From assembly GCA_020744425.1 (NCBI GenBank), contig JAGMUV010000004.1, positions 3,348,001 to 3,412,000 on the forward strand: a stretch of 64,000 nucleotides of DNA, written 5' to 3'. This DNA comes from Dactylonectria macrodidyma. Its lineage: Eukaryota > Ascomycota > Sordariomycetes > Hypocreales > Nectriaceae. A model generated the notes under the pieces. It searched no databases, was not told the origin of the DNA, and saw only the letters and a list, made by a program, of their open reading frames with translations. This document shows positions 43,906-57,570 of this stretch, one piece after another (within the stretch, counting starts at the first letter, position 1; every line of letters begins with the position of its first letter). A program made the position numbers and the translations under genes.

Positions 43906-44098
43906 TATTATAGGCTAAATAAGATTAATTTAAGAAGTAATATTACTATATTATAAGAATATTATAATAAAGAAGAAAGAGAAAGCGGGTAGGTGTATAA
44001 ATATATAAATGTATTAATAGTCCCTATAGCCTGCTCTATGCATACTAGTTATATATTGACCCTACCCTGGGTCTAGCACTTTAAACGCTCTTATTATA
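43906..44098 (-). repeat. 5' LTR of the nested minus-strand gypsy element
   Basis: Partner of 36697-36889. The two LTRs differ mainly by C/T and G/A, as expected from RIP. Confidence 0.8.
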
Positions 44099-47000
44099 TT
44101 AATATTTTTAAAAAAAACTATTAAAATAATTTATTAAATAAAAAAGACTTTAAAAAATATAATAAACTATTATATTATCTTTATATAATATTAATTAAAA
44201 AGGCTAATAGAGTTTAAATTAATAATTAAATAAAAGTAGTAAAAATAGTAAATAATTTTTAAATATTTATTAGAATATATTAAAAGATCCTTTAGTTTAT
44301 AATTAAATTCTCTTTATTATTATAAACTTAGTAAAGAGATTATTTAAGAAACTTTATATATTTTATATAAGACTAATTTATAGCCTTTTTAAAAAAGCTT
44401 TATATAAACTTTAAATAAAAGGAAGTTAAACTATATAAAGAGTTTATAACTTTTTAATAACTCTTTAACTAATTATTAATAAAATACTTTAATATATAAA
44501 AATTCTTATATTCTTTATTAAAAATAAAGGACTTAGAAAAAGATAAAATACTTATATTATAATACTATTATAGATTTTAAAATCAGGTTAAAAAAGATAT
44601 TTAAAAGATATAAGTTAATATCTTATAAGCTAAAGAACTTATATTAGAAGTATAATAATTATAATAACTCTATAGTTAATATAAGGATATATTCTTAAAT
44701 TAAAATAAAAAGAGAAACTATTTTAATAATAAGTAAAAAAAGCTATAGAAAAGATATATATTAAAGACCTTAATATATATATTATAAAGTAGACTTTATA
44801 TTTTATAAAAATAAAGAAATTTAATAAAAAGTAAAGAAAGAAGTAATTATTCTAATTACTTAGAATTAAATAGTTAATAAGAATATAGTAAGTATTTAAT
44901 AAAGCTAAAAGATAATTCTTATATTTAGTATTATAATTATAATAATAAAGGCTATTATATTAATAAGTATATAATAATTAAAAAAGCTCTTAGTAAATAG
45001 AACTAAAAAGGCTATTAGAAAATAGTAATTATATAATAATTTAGTATAAAAGTTAAAAAGATTAATTTATTAGAAAATAACTAAGTATAAGGTCTAAAGA
45101 TATAATCCTTATATTAAAACTATATCTTATATTAATTAGTCTAATTATTTAAGGATAAGTAATTATTCTTTAAATATATAATAAATATAAGGTTAAAGTA
45201 AATATAAATATAGTTATAAAAGTTAGTTTAATTAATAAAAAGCTAATATAAAAGCTAGGCCTTAAACTTATATTAAATTAATAAGCTTTAAAGTTAGTAA
45301 GCTTTAATGAGATTACTTATTTTATATTATAAGTATATTAAATAATATTCTTTTTTTTTAATTATTAAAAGTTAGTAAAGAAAATAAGATATTTATTTAT
45401 AAAAGCCTTATAAAACTAACTTAAAAAAATAAATAACTTATTATTAATAAAAGAAATTATAAGTTAAAAAGGCATTATAATTAATATATATATAAATATA
45501 TAGTATTATAAAGTAATCTTAATATAAGATCCTAAATCTTTTATAAAAGACCTTATTATAAATAGTAAAAAGGTATATATTATATATATATATAGTATAT
45601 TAGTATTAAATAAATAATTATTACTTACCTTTAGAAAAGAGAATAAAAAGAGGATTAGTATACTATTATTTAAACTTAAGTTAGAATAAGAGATCTTTAG
45701 TAAAGCTAAGATAAAGAAGTTATTACTTTTAGAAAGAGTAAAATACTTTATTAAACTAATAGAAAGTAAAGAGCTTCTTTTAAGAATAATATACTCTATT
45801 AATAAGAAGTAAGTAAAGATTATTAATAATTACTTTATTAAAAATATAAAGATTAATTAAATAAATAGCTTAATTAATAGAATAAGAGCTTTAATCCTAT
45901 TTATTTTTAAAAAGAATAGAAGTATTAGAATATATATTAATTATTATAATTTAAATATAGTTATTATTAAGAACTATTATCCTTTATTATTAATTAGTAA
46001 ATTACTTAATAGACTTACTAAAATAAAATAAATCTTTAAAATTAATATTTATAATACTTATTATTATATTTAAATTAAAAAAGAAGATTAATAAAAAATA
46101 GTATTTTATATAAAATATAATTATTTTAAATATATAATTATACTCTTTAAGCTAATTAATATACTAATTACTTTCTAAGTATATATTAATTAAATATTTA
46201 TTAAATTATTAAATACTTATTATATAGTATACTTAGATAATATTATAGTATATTTATAAATATAATAATAATATATTAAAGACTTAAAAGAAGTCTTTTA
46301 AAAGTTAAAAACCTTTTAGCTTTATATAAAGCTATTAAAATATGCTTTTTATTAAAAGAAAGTCAAATTCTTTAAGTATATAATTACTTAAGAAAGACTA
46401 AAGATAGAACTAAGTAAAGTATAAGTAATTACTAAATAGCTAGTATTAAAAAGTATTAAAAATATATAGGTTTTTCTAGGATTTTATAACTTTTATTAAA
46501 AATTCATTTTAAAATACTCTTATTAAATAGTACTATTAATAAAGCTATTAAAAATAGTAGAAAATAAGAAACTCTTTATATAAAGAGAAGATTAAAATAT
46601 AGTATTCTAAATACTAAGATCTGCCTTCTATTTAATAAGTATTTTCTAATACTAAGACTTAGTAAGAAGAACTAGAATAAAGATAAATACTTTTCTAAAA
46701 GCAGTCTTTAGCATTTTAATCTAATTATATAAAGAATAATAAAGACTAGTTATATATTAGTCTTAAAAACTAATAAGTACTAAGTAATATTAAAGTATTA
46801 GCTAATAAAAACTTTTAGCTATTATTAAAAGCCTTAAGAACTAGAGTTACTATTTATTAAAACTCTTTAAGAAATTCCTCCTTTTAATAAATTATATAAC
46901 TCTTAAAAGAGTAATTAAAGTACTAACTAAAGACTTAAAAAGCAGACTAACTAAATAAGTATATAAATTAGCACTCTTTAACTTTAATATTAAATATAAG

Positions 47001-50000
47001 TTAAGAAAGTATAATCTAGTTAATAAACTATCTTATAAATCTAATTATATAAAGAAGGAGACAGTATAAAATACTACGTCACTTTATGCACATTAGAGCG
47101 GCGATGGGGTGTATAGAGTAGCCTTAGCTAAAGGCTGTATATCCGTAGGCCAGGAAGCTATTACTATTACTGCATTATCTACATACTGATCTATTACTAT
47201 AGCTATTATTAGTATTATATAATATATACGGATTCTATTTAAGCACCTATTACTTCTAAAGCTCTTAATCCCTTATCTTTATCTTTATACTATTTAGAAG
47301 AGACCTATAGACTAAGTAATTATAATTAAATAGTATATCTAATATTAGACTATTAAGCGTTTTTATATAAAAGATAGCTATATAGCTTAAACTAGTTTAA
47401 AAGTCCTAGTAGGATAGATCTATAACTATTATATCTTTAGTAATACTTTATAATTTATATATAGTAATTATATAGTATATGATTAGAGGAAACTGAATAT
47501 AAGTATAGAGAGTGGCTTTAATAAGGAAGTCCCTCTCTATTAAGAGAATTAGAATAATCTTCTTACTATTAGTAATAGCTAGGAATACTAATTTACTATA
47601 TTTATTAAACTCTATTATAATAATATAAAGAGGGTCTTAGATAGAGTTAGCTCTAAGTACTTAGCTAATATTATAAACTATACTATAAGTATTATTATAA
47701 AGGCTAACTAGTTACTAAAGGTTAGATATTAGCATTAGATAGAAGCTAATATATATAAAGATCTACTTAGTAAGGTTACCTGCCTTATTATTAAGTATAA
47801 TAACTATACTAAGGCTGACATTCTTAGCTATAACTTAGATAACTAGCTAGCTAAAGCAGTTAAAGTAATAGTAATTATATTCATTCACCCTATCTTTAGT
47901 AATGTATATTTATAAGGCATTAATAAACCTTATAACCTCTTAATTGTCTAGTTTTGCTTATATATAGCTAGAAAGGAGCTTCTAGGACTCTACAGATAGT
48001 TAAAGTAGCTATAATTCCTTAAGAGCTAAGTAGAATGCTTTCTAATTATTATTATACTATTATTAAATAACTTTTAAGAAGACTGATTTATTAAATTACC
48101 TATATGCATTTCTACCTTTAATCTTTACTCTTTAAACTTCTTTATTATAATAAAGCGGCTTTTATAATATAAGAAGAAGCTAAAAGAAGTTACTAACTAA
48201 TAGGATGTTTAAGCTATTAAAGAACTCTTTATTCTTATTTAAGAATGCTTCTTAAAGACAGTTATTAATTTAAAATAACTAATATAGTCTAAGCATACTC
48301 TTCTTATTAATAATTAAATACTTAATATCTTTAAGCTTTTTTTAAAACTAAGCCTTATTAATAGTTAAAAGAGGCTTAAAGTCCTTATTAATTAGTAAGT
48401 ATAATAAGGAATGTAAGGTAGTGTTTAAAATCTGATTTCTTATAATGCCTATAAGCATAGTATACTAAATGGGTGTCCCTCTCCTACTTATTATAGCTTA
48501 AAAGTATGTAAAGAGTAAGTTAATAAAGTATAACTTACTAGTACTGCCTCCTCTATTTATATAAAGTAATAACTAAGAAGGAATCTCTATTAAAAAGTGG
48601 CTTATTACTATATTATATACTAAGCGCTAATCTTAATTTAGAGAATTATAAGCTTTTAAAGGCTAATAGTCTATATTAAAATTCTAAGGGTTTTTTACTT
48701 TATATTACTTTTAGTAATTATTATTAAGAATACTATTATTAGTATATTACTTAATATAAAGAGTCTAATTATAATTAATATTAATATCTTAGTAACTAAG
48801 GATATTAATATTCTCTTCTTTTAATAAGTAATTAAGTAGTATATAAATAAGTTTATATTAGTCTTCTTTTATAATAAGCTCTTTATAGATCTTAAGCTTA
48901 AATTTATCCTCTTTTACTATTAATTCCTCTATATCTAGCTCTTTATAATAATTATCTATATAAGTATTATAATACTATTTATAATATATATATATAATTA
49001 TAAAAGAATTAAACTATTACTTACTTATAATAAGTAACTCTTTTAAAAAGTAATATAAATAAACTATTATTAATTTAATATAGTAAAAGTTATTAAACTA
49101 AGAAGAGGCCTCTATAGATTTATATTAAAAGAAGTAAGATAGAACTCTCTTCTTTACTTAAGTAATGAATCTCCTCTATATATTAAGATTATATAATTAT
49201 AAGTATTTAAAATAGGTTATATCCTTATACTAGTCCTTTCTCTTTAAATATTTTCTATAGCTATTAATAGCCTTATTAATATCTCTATTTATATAATACG
49301 AATATGCCTATTGCTCTAATAAACAGCAGTTTATAGTAATAATTATATAAGTGCCTTCTTATAATAGAATATTAAATAGCAAATAGGAAATCTCCTGCGC
49401 TAAGTAATCTCTCTTAGTAATCAGCTTATTTATTAAGCAAGAGGAGAAGGATAATAGGGGCTGAATGTGCGATATATAAGGCAAGACTTAGTTTATAAGC
49501 CTAGTAAAAGACTTAGTCTTCTTCTTAGATTTACTATAATACTTCGTAATATATATAATAACTGCTTATAAGCTAGTATAAGGAGATATATTAATATTAG
49601 CTAGCCAGCCTAGGATAATTATAGGATTAAAGTTATTTATAAAGCTATTATTCTAGGCTGCTTTAAAGATATAGTATAACCTGCCTTCCTTTCTAATTAC
49701 TATAGCCAGCTTCCGCAAGGCATAAGAAAAGTCAAAATAACACTCCTTCTCTAAATTAGTAATATTAGCTGCCTTTATATTTATAGTAATACTTTCTATA
49801 TCCTTTATTAGATTACTAATTCTTTTCTTTATATATAAGTAGTATGTAGTATTATACTTATAGTATTAATAATAGTTAATAATTTATAAGAGCTATAAGA
49901 ATATTATCTCTATACTTAGAAGATCTATACTTAGAGGATTATTCTTACTTTAAAGCATAGTCTTACTTAGCTTAGGATTAATAATAATAATATAGAATCC

Positions 50001-52559
50001 TTATATATATATAAATATATTATAAGCTGCTTTATCTTTTATATTAGCTTTTAAATAATTATCTATTTAGTATAGGCTATAGTTATATAAGCTATTATAG
50101 CCTTATTATTAATATTAGTCTTAGTAATTTATAATACTAAACTTCTTACTTAGTATAATATTCTAAAAGAAAGTATATTAATAGTAAAAGTAAAAAGTAA
50201 TAATATAAGGGTTTTATTATAATAAGTAGTATAATAGAGCTATTCTCTCTAGCTTAATAGTAGCTAGCTAGTTATTATACTAAAGTATATATTAGTAAAG
50301 ACTTTACTAGTATAAATCTACTAGGCTAAATATAATAAATATATTAAAATAACTAAGGTTATAAGTATAAGCCTTAAAGTCCTACCTCTTTTTATTCTAA
50401 AATAAATATATATTATAAATAAAAACCGCATACTTTATAATTAAGTTAATTAATACTTATGCCTTAGGGTCCTTACTATATTTAAGCACTTAAATAAGTT
50501 ACTCTTATATAAGTAATTAATACTTTCTATTATATTACTTTATAAAGAATCTAAATTATAAATATACTTATAATTATATTAATATATTAAAAGTAATAAA
50601 GCAGAAGGTTAAGTAGTATATAAAATGCTTATTATATTAATATATTATATGCTTAATATAATCTTTATAATTAATAAAGTATAATTAAGGTTTAATAAAG
50701 TTAGTTTTACTATTAGAAAAGAGGCAAGGAAATGCTAAAAAGAGTAAGGCATAAGAGTAATTAAACTTATTAATAAGTATATATTATATATTTAAGAGCT
50801 ATAGCTCGTATTATACTTATGCCTAGAAGCTTATAGAAAACTCTGAATTAGCTTCTAATTCTTTAATAAGAATAGACTGCAGAGTATCGAGCTCTATATC
50901 CTTAGTTAATAGGTCTAGTACTACAGCCTTATCTTCTAGATCAGGCTCTGCCTCCTGATCTTCTTTAGATCTAATATTTATAGCCTTTACCTAACTCTAA
51001 GGAATAGCATTTAGAATATTATTATTTTAAAGTAATTAATTCAGCCTCTTTTTATTAATAATAATGTATTAATAGCTAGGATAATAATAATAGAAGTAGT
51101 CTAATTATATAATAACTAGCTAGTAGTAAATATAGAACTAGTAGGTAAATTATTAGCTAAGAATTATATAGGATAATATATTAGTAGGATATAGTAATAT
51201 AATATTTAACTCTTATAGTAAAAGCAGGAGCTGGTTATATATTAAGCTAATTTTATAAAGAAAGTGAACTACATACTTTTAATACTTATACTACTGCCCT
51301 TATATAAGTATAATATTTATATAGATATAAATATAAGTAATTAAAGACTCTTTAATAAGCATAAGCTAGAGTAACTAAGCTAATATAAGGCTAAAGTTAA
51401 GCTAATTATTTATAAAGAAGAAATATAGCTTATTAAAATAGCGATTTTCATTCTTTTAATAGTAATATATATAAATACTATTATAATCAATCTTTATCTA
51501 AAACTAACTCTTTTAGTATTAATTGCAAAACTATATTTAGTTATTATCCAGCTTTATCTAAAACTTATAAAGGATTGCCTTATTATAACTAATTAAAGCA
51601 TAAGCCTTAAGGTCTCTATTTTATACTAGGTCTTATATATAAAATACTACTAATTCTTTAAGTAGAATCATTACTAGACTCTAATACTATTATAATAGCC
51701 TTAACGATTGACTTTACCTTTAAGATTATCTTAGCTACCCTCTTATACTAAGAGCAGGGCTATAGTAACTACGCCTTAACTATATAGAAGGCTACTATAA
51801 GCAATAGTAAAGAGGGCTTCTATTTATAGAATTATTATCGCCATTCTTATCTTCATCCCTTAGATTAGAATTATACTCTACTCCTAATTATTTAAAGTAC
51901 TTCTATAGTCAAGTAAGCAAGAGGAGTAAGTTAAAATAGTCCTTAGTATTAATATCAGATTTAAAGAACTATCCTCTATTATTGCCTTCCTTAGTTATTC
52001 CATCCCTATTTTAAAACTAACTTAATTATAGTTAATCTTAACTTCTATCTACGCTCTATAATTAGCCTAAATAATTTACTAGGATTATAGTATAAGGATA
52101 CCTTCTCTAAGACCCTTAGACCTATTAAAGACACTAAGTTAAGATATTATAAGAGTTAGTAATACAGTCTCCTCTGCATAGCATTATAAACAATAGTCGC
52201 ATTAGACAGCGGCCAGCTTGGCCCTCGCCCCAGCCTTAGAAGGATCATCTTACAAGTCCTTCCTAGCCCTATAGAACCTAGCAGCTAAATAAGAATAATC
52301 CAAACTAGTTATACTACTTTAGACAGTAGATAGATCAGAATATAAGGCGATTAAATAGGCTATTAGCTATATAGGAAGTAAGGGAGCTAGAGTATAGAAA
52401 CACTATATACTTTATTAGGTTAGTAGAATTAGAGTCCCTAGCACTACATATAGCTAGCTAATTAACTCTCTGAATAAACTCTTAGCTATATGAAGTTACT
52501 ATAGCTTTAGTAATAATATAGGCTAGGTTCTGGATCTCTTATTAAGAGGCAATAGGCCA

Positions 52560-53090
52560 GCATTTCTATTAGTTCTTTTTAAAGCAGATCTCTTAGCTAA
52601 GGAAGGATAGACAGCCAGGTTCTTTAATATCAAGACCGCACCTTTAGACCTAGCACGCTTAATCAGGTTAGAGAGGCATATAGACTATACTAATAATATC
52701 AGTTACTTCAGAATTGCACTAGTTCTAGCATTCCAAGCAGGTTATAGTTTAATTAGCAGATTTCCTCCTACTAATAAAGTCACTTACTAGTTTAATTTAG
52801 TTATAAGACAGGCAATAGACTCTAAAATCAGATCCAGGGCTCATATTACCCCTAGAATCAGAATCCATCCTCAGTCATATAGTGCATTAAGATCGATAAT
52901 AGAAGAAAGGTTACTTAGCTAAGCAAACGAAGATCGCTAAGCAAATTTAGTAATAGTAAATAAAGAAGTAAATAAAGAAGTAAATAAAGAAGTAAATAAA
53001 GAAGTAAATAAAGAAGTAAATAAAGAAGTAGTAATAGATAGGCAGATACCCACTTTTTCTAGAGCCGCTAACCAATCCAGCCTTCTTTAG
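52560..53090 (+). pseudogene. C-terminal part of an unidentified element-borne protein
   Basis: About 170 codons readable in one frame, interrupted by a few stops that fit C-to-T or G-to-A changes (TAG after A-K-E-G, TAG in the T-Y block, TAA before A-N-E-D and before A-N-L-V). The residue mix is basic and helical. It ends with six Val-Asn-Lys-Glu repeats and a Pro/Ser-containing tail. I cannot name the family. Confidence 0.4.
52956..53028 (+). repeat. 12-bp tandem repeat, six units, in coding frame
   Basis: The unit gtaaataaagaa is repeated six times and is in register with the surviving frame, where it reads Val-Asn-Lys-Glu. The length being a multiple of three suggests it arose while the frame was under selection. 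Confidence 0.8.
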
Positions 53091-55064
53091 TGACCGGCAA
53101 TATAAAATTTAGACTAATTAGATTCTAAAAAACTTATTTATCCCTGTCTGCACTAAACCCTCATTATTCGGGAAAACTTAAGAACTGATTTAAAGTCAGC
53201 CTTTGGCTGAATAATAATATACTCTTAACCTTAGTTAATAAGCTAAACTTTATTAAAGAGCTTTTACTAAATATTTATTAAATAATTAATAACTTTAAAA
53301 AGTAAATAAAGGTTATAAAAGTATATATTTAAGTAGTATAAGTAAGCCTAAAAGGCCTTATAAGTTAAGTTAAGTAGTAAGTACTCTTATTCTATAATTA
53401 GAATTAGTATAATAAAACTAAAGAAGATTAAATATATATAGTATTAATTTCTATAATTATAAGAATTAAAATAGTAAGCTAAAAGACTAATAAATATATA
53501 AAGATTACTTAGTAAGAGCTAGCTATTTATAGAAGCTAATAAGATTTATTTAAAGCTAGGATTATTAATTTAAAGTAATATATTTTATATCTAATTATAA
53601 AAGAGTTTATAATTAGTAAAATAGTATTTTTATTATAATTATTAATAAAGTTAGAAGAATTAGTCTAAAGACTATAAGCTAATAATTATTTTTACTAATA
53701 ATAATTAGTAAGGGTTTAGTAAATAGCTAAGAAGATAAGAACCTATTATTATAATAAAAATAGCACTTTATTCTATAAGAGTAGACTTATTATTCTTATA
53801 GAAAAAATATTAAAAATAGAAATCCTTTAATACTATTATAATAACCTAAGAGCTAAGTATATAAAAAAAGCTAAAATACTAAAATTAATTAATAGAAAAT
53901 TCTATTAAAACTGAATTAATAAAGATATTATAAATAATATTACTAAATATAAGAAATACTATAATATCTTTATACTTAAATATAGGCTATATAAAAAGCT
54001 ATAGCTATTACTAATATTAATAAATCCCTTCTAAGAAATTTCTATAGATTTTATTATAAAATTACTAAATAGTACTTAAATAAATAGTAAGTAATATAAT
54101 ATTATCTTAATTATAATATATTATATAACTAAGTATATAATCTTTATTTTATATAAAAAGATAATAATTATTATATAATTTATATAAGTATTATATAAAT
54201 AAGTTAAATATAAATTTAATATATTAAAAAGCATTATTAATAATAGAAATAAGCTATTTATAAGTTAATTCTAGACTAACTTAATAAAAGAATAAATAAT
54301 CTATTTCTAACTATTTACTATATACTATTTATAAATAAATAAATAAATTAAAAGAATAAACTAATTACTTAAAAAATACTTTTATATCTTTATAAAAAAT
54401 ATGTTAAAAAGATAAATAGTATAATTAGTAAAAGCTAAGTTTATATATAATAATAGTTAGTATAGTATAATAAGAGTCTTTTTAATATAAGCATTATATA
54501 ACTATTACTTAAGAATAATAAGCTATACTTTAGAATACTTAAAAATATAAGTATAAAGTATTACTAAATATATAAAAAATATTTAATAAGTATATATTAA
54601 AGCTTAAAAGAGTTAGACTTAAGTAATAAAAGTATAAATAAAAGCTTATAATAAGAAATATATTAAGTAAGAATATTATAAAGAATAAATTATAAGATTA
54701 TTTATATATAATTTTTAATTTAATAATAAGACACTAATATTTAAGTATATTAAAGTTATTATTATAAAGTAAATTAAAAAGTAAGTATATTATATATATT
54801 TATTATAATAATATTATTAAATATATAATATATTCTTTATAATGCTTTTAGAACTATAGTTAGAAGCTTATTAAAAGTATAGTAATTATTTAATAGACTT
54901 TTTAAATTTAGAAAAAGAAGAAAATTAATAAGAAGTAAAAGAGATTATTTTAAATAAAAAGACTAAAGAAAATACATTCTACTTAATTAAATAAGTAAAT
55001 TAGTTAATAAAATATAATACTTAAGAACTATTTTAATACTTAGAAAATATATAAAAAGCTATTT

Positions 55065-56254
55065 CATTATTAAAACCGCTATTCAGACTTTTATTTCTAT
55101 ACTACTGCATTCCTCATTATTGCATTTCTATATTATATATTTGCATTACTTAAGTTATTATAAAACGAAGGACTTAATTAATTAGTTAACCTAGTTATAG
55201 ATAGACTCTTATCCTTCCTCTCTTAACCACTAGGAACTCATTAGTAGAACCTCCCTCTGCCACATCCTTCCATCGTTCGTAAGACCCTTGCTCTGCTTGT
55301 GTTCCTAACTGGCCAAGCGCACTAGCAGCTTCACAGTTAATGTCAGTAACGACCGCAGGAACCCCTCAGTTTCTAGCACGTCCTTTTACATATTAATAAT
55401 AGCCACATTGCTTATAACTTGCATTATCCACCCCTTATTAATATTAGCTAGTAATTTAATAAATACTATTTCTTTTAAAAATATTTTAATTATTAGTTTT
55501 ATTATTAATTATCTTAAGAAGTATTATTTATTTTTAATCTAGTTCTTAAATTATTAATTACTTTTAAAAAGGTATAGTCTTAAGAATACTTTAGTCTTAA
55601 AGATTATTAAAGTAACTTACTTACTATTAAAGAGGTATTAAGTCTTAATAATTCTAGTTTTTTTAAAACTATAATCTATTATTATAGTCTTTAGTTTATT
55701 AAGGGTTTTTATATTTTTACTAAGCTTAGTATTTAGATTATATATAGAAAGAGTATAGTAATTATTAAAACCTGAGTTATTAGGAGTATAGAGTGTGTTA
55801 TATTAGATATTTATTATAGTATTTATTATAGTTAGTCTTTAATGAGTTAAATTGCGATCTAGAATTATAAAGAGTTAAATTGTAATATAAGTATGAGTTA
55901 GAATTGTAATGAGGTAACTTAGAATATGACGAACTCTTATGGGGCTTTTATTATATAATGATTTTGCCTTCTAATATTTAGCTTTTCTGTCTAGCTTTTC
56001 TGTCTAGCTTTTCTATCTAGCTTTTCTGTCTAGCTTTTCTATCTAGCTTTTCTAGTAATGTATCTTAAAGGGTTAAATAGGATAGTAAGGCTTATACCTT
56101 AATATAGTAGAAACTTTAGTCATTCTGAGTTACTATTGCCTTAGGCTTGGGTTTTAGGCCCTCATATTATTATTTACTATTAGTTATATTTTTTTTAACT
56201 ATTTAACTTCTGGCCTCTCTTTAAGTATGCACTGCTAAAGACTATAACCTTAAT
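55065..56254 (+). mobile_element. 1.1-kb retroposon-like family, copy 2
   Basis: Starts cattattaaaaccgctattc and ends agactataaccttaat. It is flanked by the 14-bp direct repeat ataaaaagctattt and inserted just after the chromodomain-like part of the large gypsy element. The minisatellite has six units near 55980-56050. At 1190 bp it is the longest copy. Confidence 0.75.
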
Positions 56255-57570
56255 AAAAAGCTATTTATTAATACTATAAATAGAAGAAATATAGTTATAA
56301 GAAATAGAATAATAGATAATTAAAAATATATTAAAAGTATATTAATAGCTTATTAAGTAATTAGTATTATTTAAAATAAATTAAATATTTAATAAAATTA
56401 ATTAATATTTAAACTAAAGTAATTATAAATTAGAATTATAAATTAAAACTAGAACTATAAAACTAAAAATAATACTTAGTTATAAGACTTCTTTATTTAA
56501 TAATTATAATAAAAATAAAGAGTATTATTTATATTTACTAAAAGTATAGTAAGTAAAGAGAAAGTAGTTATAATAATAGCCTTAGCTTAGGCTATAATTG
56601 CTTTTACTTTAGTATAAAGAGATACTTTGCTTTTATTATTATAAATAAGAAGAGACTTAATAATAGAAGATAGTAAGTAAGTATAATATAATTAATAAAG
56701 AGTTAGTAGTTTAATAGTAGAAAGAGTGCTAATAATACTATAATAAATAGAAAGAGTATTAAAAAATAAGATAAGTATTTTAAGAATAGGATTCTTATAA
56801 TACTTTTTAATAGCCATTTTAATATTATTATTAAAATTTTTAGAATACTTAGATAAAGATCTTTTAATAAATATAGAGTATATAAGTATCTCTTTAATAA
56901 TTATAAAGTAAGTAAGTATAGAATAAAAAATAATAGCTTAAGTAAGTTTATAATAATAAAAAGGAATAATAGACTTAAAATACTTAGCTCTTTTTTAAAG
57001 ATATTAAATAATAGACCTAATTAGATATATATTAATTTAAATATATAAAAGTAAAGAAAAAATATATAAAATCAGTTTATAACTTTATAAATTATATAAA
57101 GTATAAAGCCTTTTAATATATTAAGAAAGAATAATTACTATTTATAAAATAAGTATTTATTAAGTTCTTAATAAAAGTAAAGATATAATACTAAATAATA
57201 ATAATAGTCTTTATAAATTAATAAATCCTTTAGTATTTAAGATTATTAAAAGTATTTATATTATTCTTATTTTAATTATACTAATTCTAATAATAAAAGA
57301 AGTTTTAATACTATTAAATAGTAAGAATAAATTTAATAAGAATCTAATAATATATTAAATATATAGTAAATACTTAATAAGAACTTAGAAAGACTTACTA
57401 TACTATACTTTTACTTTATTACTTTATAGATAGTATACTAAGAAGATAAAGAACTATATATATAAGTATAATTAAAAGAATAGTATTTCTACTTTATATA
57501 ATAAAAGTAAAGAACTTTATCTTTTAGTATTCTTAAAAACTAATTATTTAAAAATATATATTTAATATTA

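Larger units (their letters stand above)
36697..44098 (-). mobile_element. Second Ty3/gypsy retrotransposon, minus strand, nested
   Basis: Direct repeats of 193 bp (36697-36889 and 43906-44098) are flanked by ttaat at 36692-36696 and 44099-44103. Next to the left LTR the minus strand has a polypurine tract (aaagaaagggg, 36893-36903), so this is the 3' LTR of a minus-strand element. Minus-strand translations show RT at about 40560-40830 with Y-I-N-N in place of the catalytic Y-x-D-D, and the integrase core at about 37930-38250 (D-R-L-T-K-like and S-D-R-G-like blocks with RIP substitutions). Gag should lie near 42-43.9 kb but is too decayed to trace. A 1.1-kb family copy sits at 39160-40257; without it the element is 6.3 kb. 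Confidence 0.8.
47050..53195 (+). mobile_element. Unassigned insertion of about 6 kb in the large gypsy element
   Basis: It separates the region after the RT/RNase H of the plus-strand gypsy element from its integrase, so it is an insertion. The ends are placed by change of texture only: near 47050 the sequence turns to tacgtcactttatgcacatt, and near 53195 gypsy-like sequence resumes. No LTRs, TIRs or RT motif were recognised. The last kilobase (about 52200-53090, plus strand) is less mutated and still protein-like in one frame. That frame has K-A-D-L-L-A-K-E-G, D-L-A-R-L-I-R-L-E-R and F-Q-A-G-Y-S-L, a Val-Asn-Lys-Glu repeat, and a few stops that look like former Trp and Gln codons. A non-LTR element is possible but unproven. 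Confidence 0.45.

Noticed and set aside
47050..53195. Calling the 6-kb insert a Tad-type LINE from the A-D-L-L-A-K-E-G stretch (RNase H-like)
   Set aside because: A single short similarity; no RT or endonuclease motif could be read and the residues around it do not fit RNase H, so it is left unassigned.
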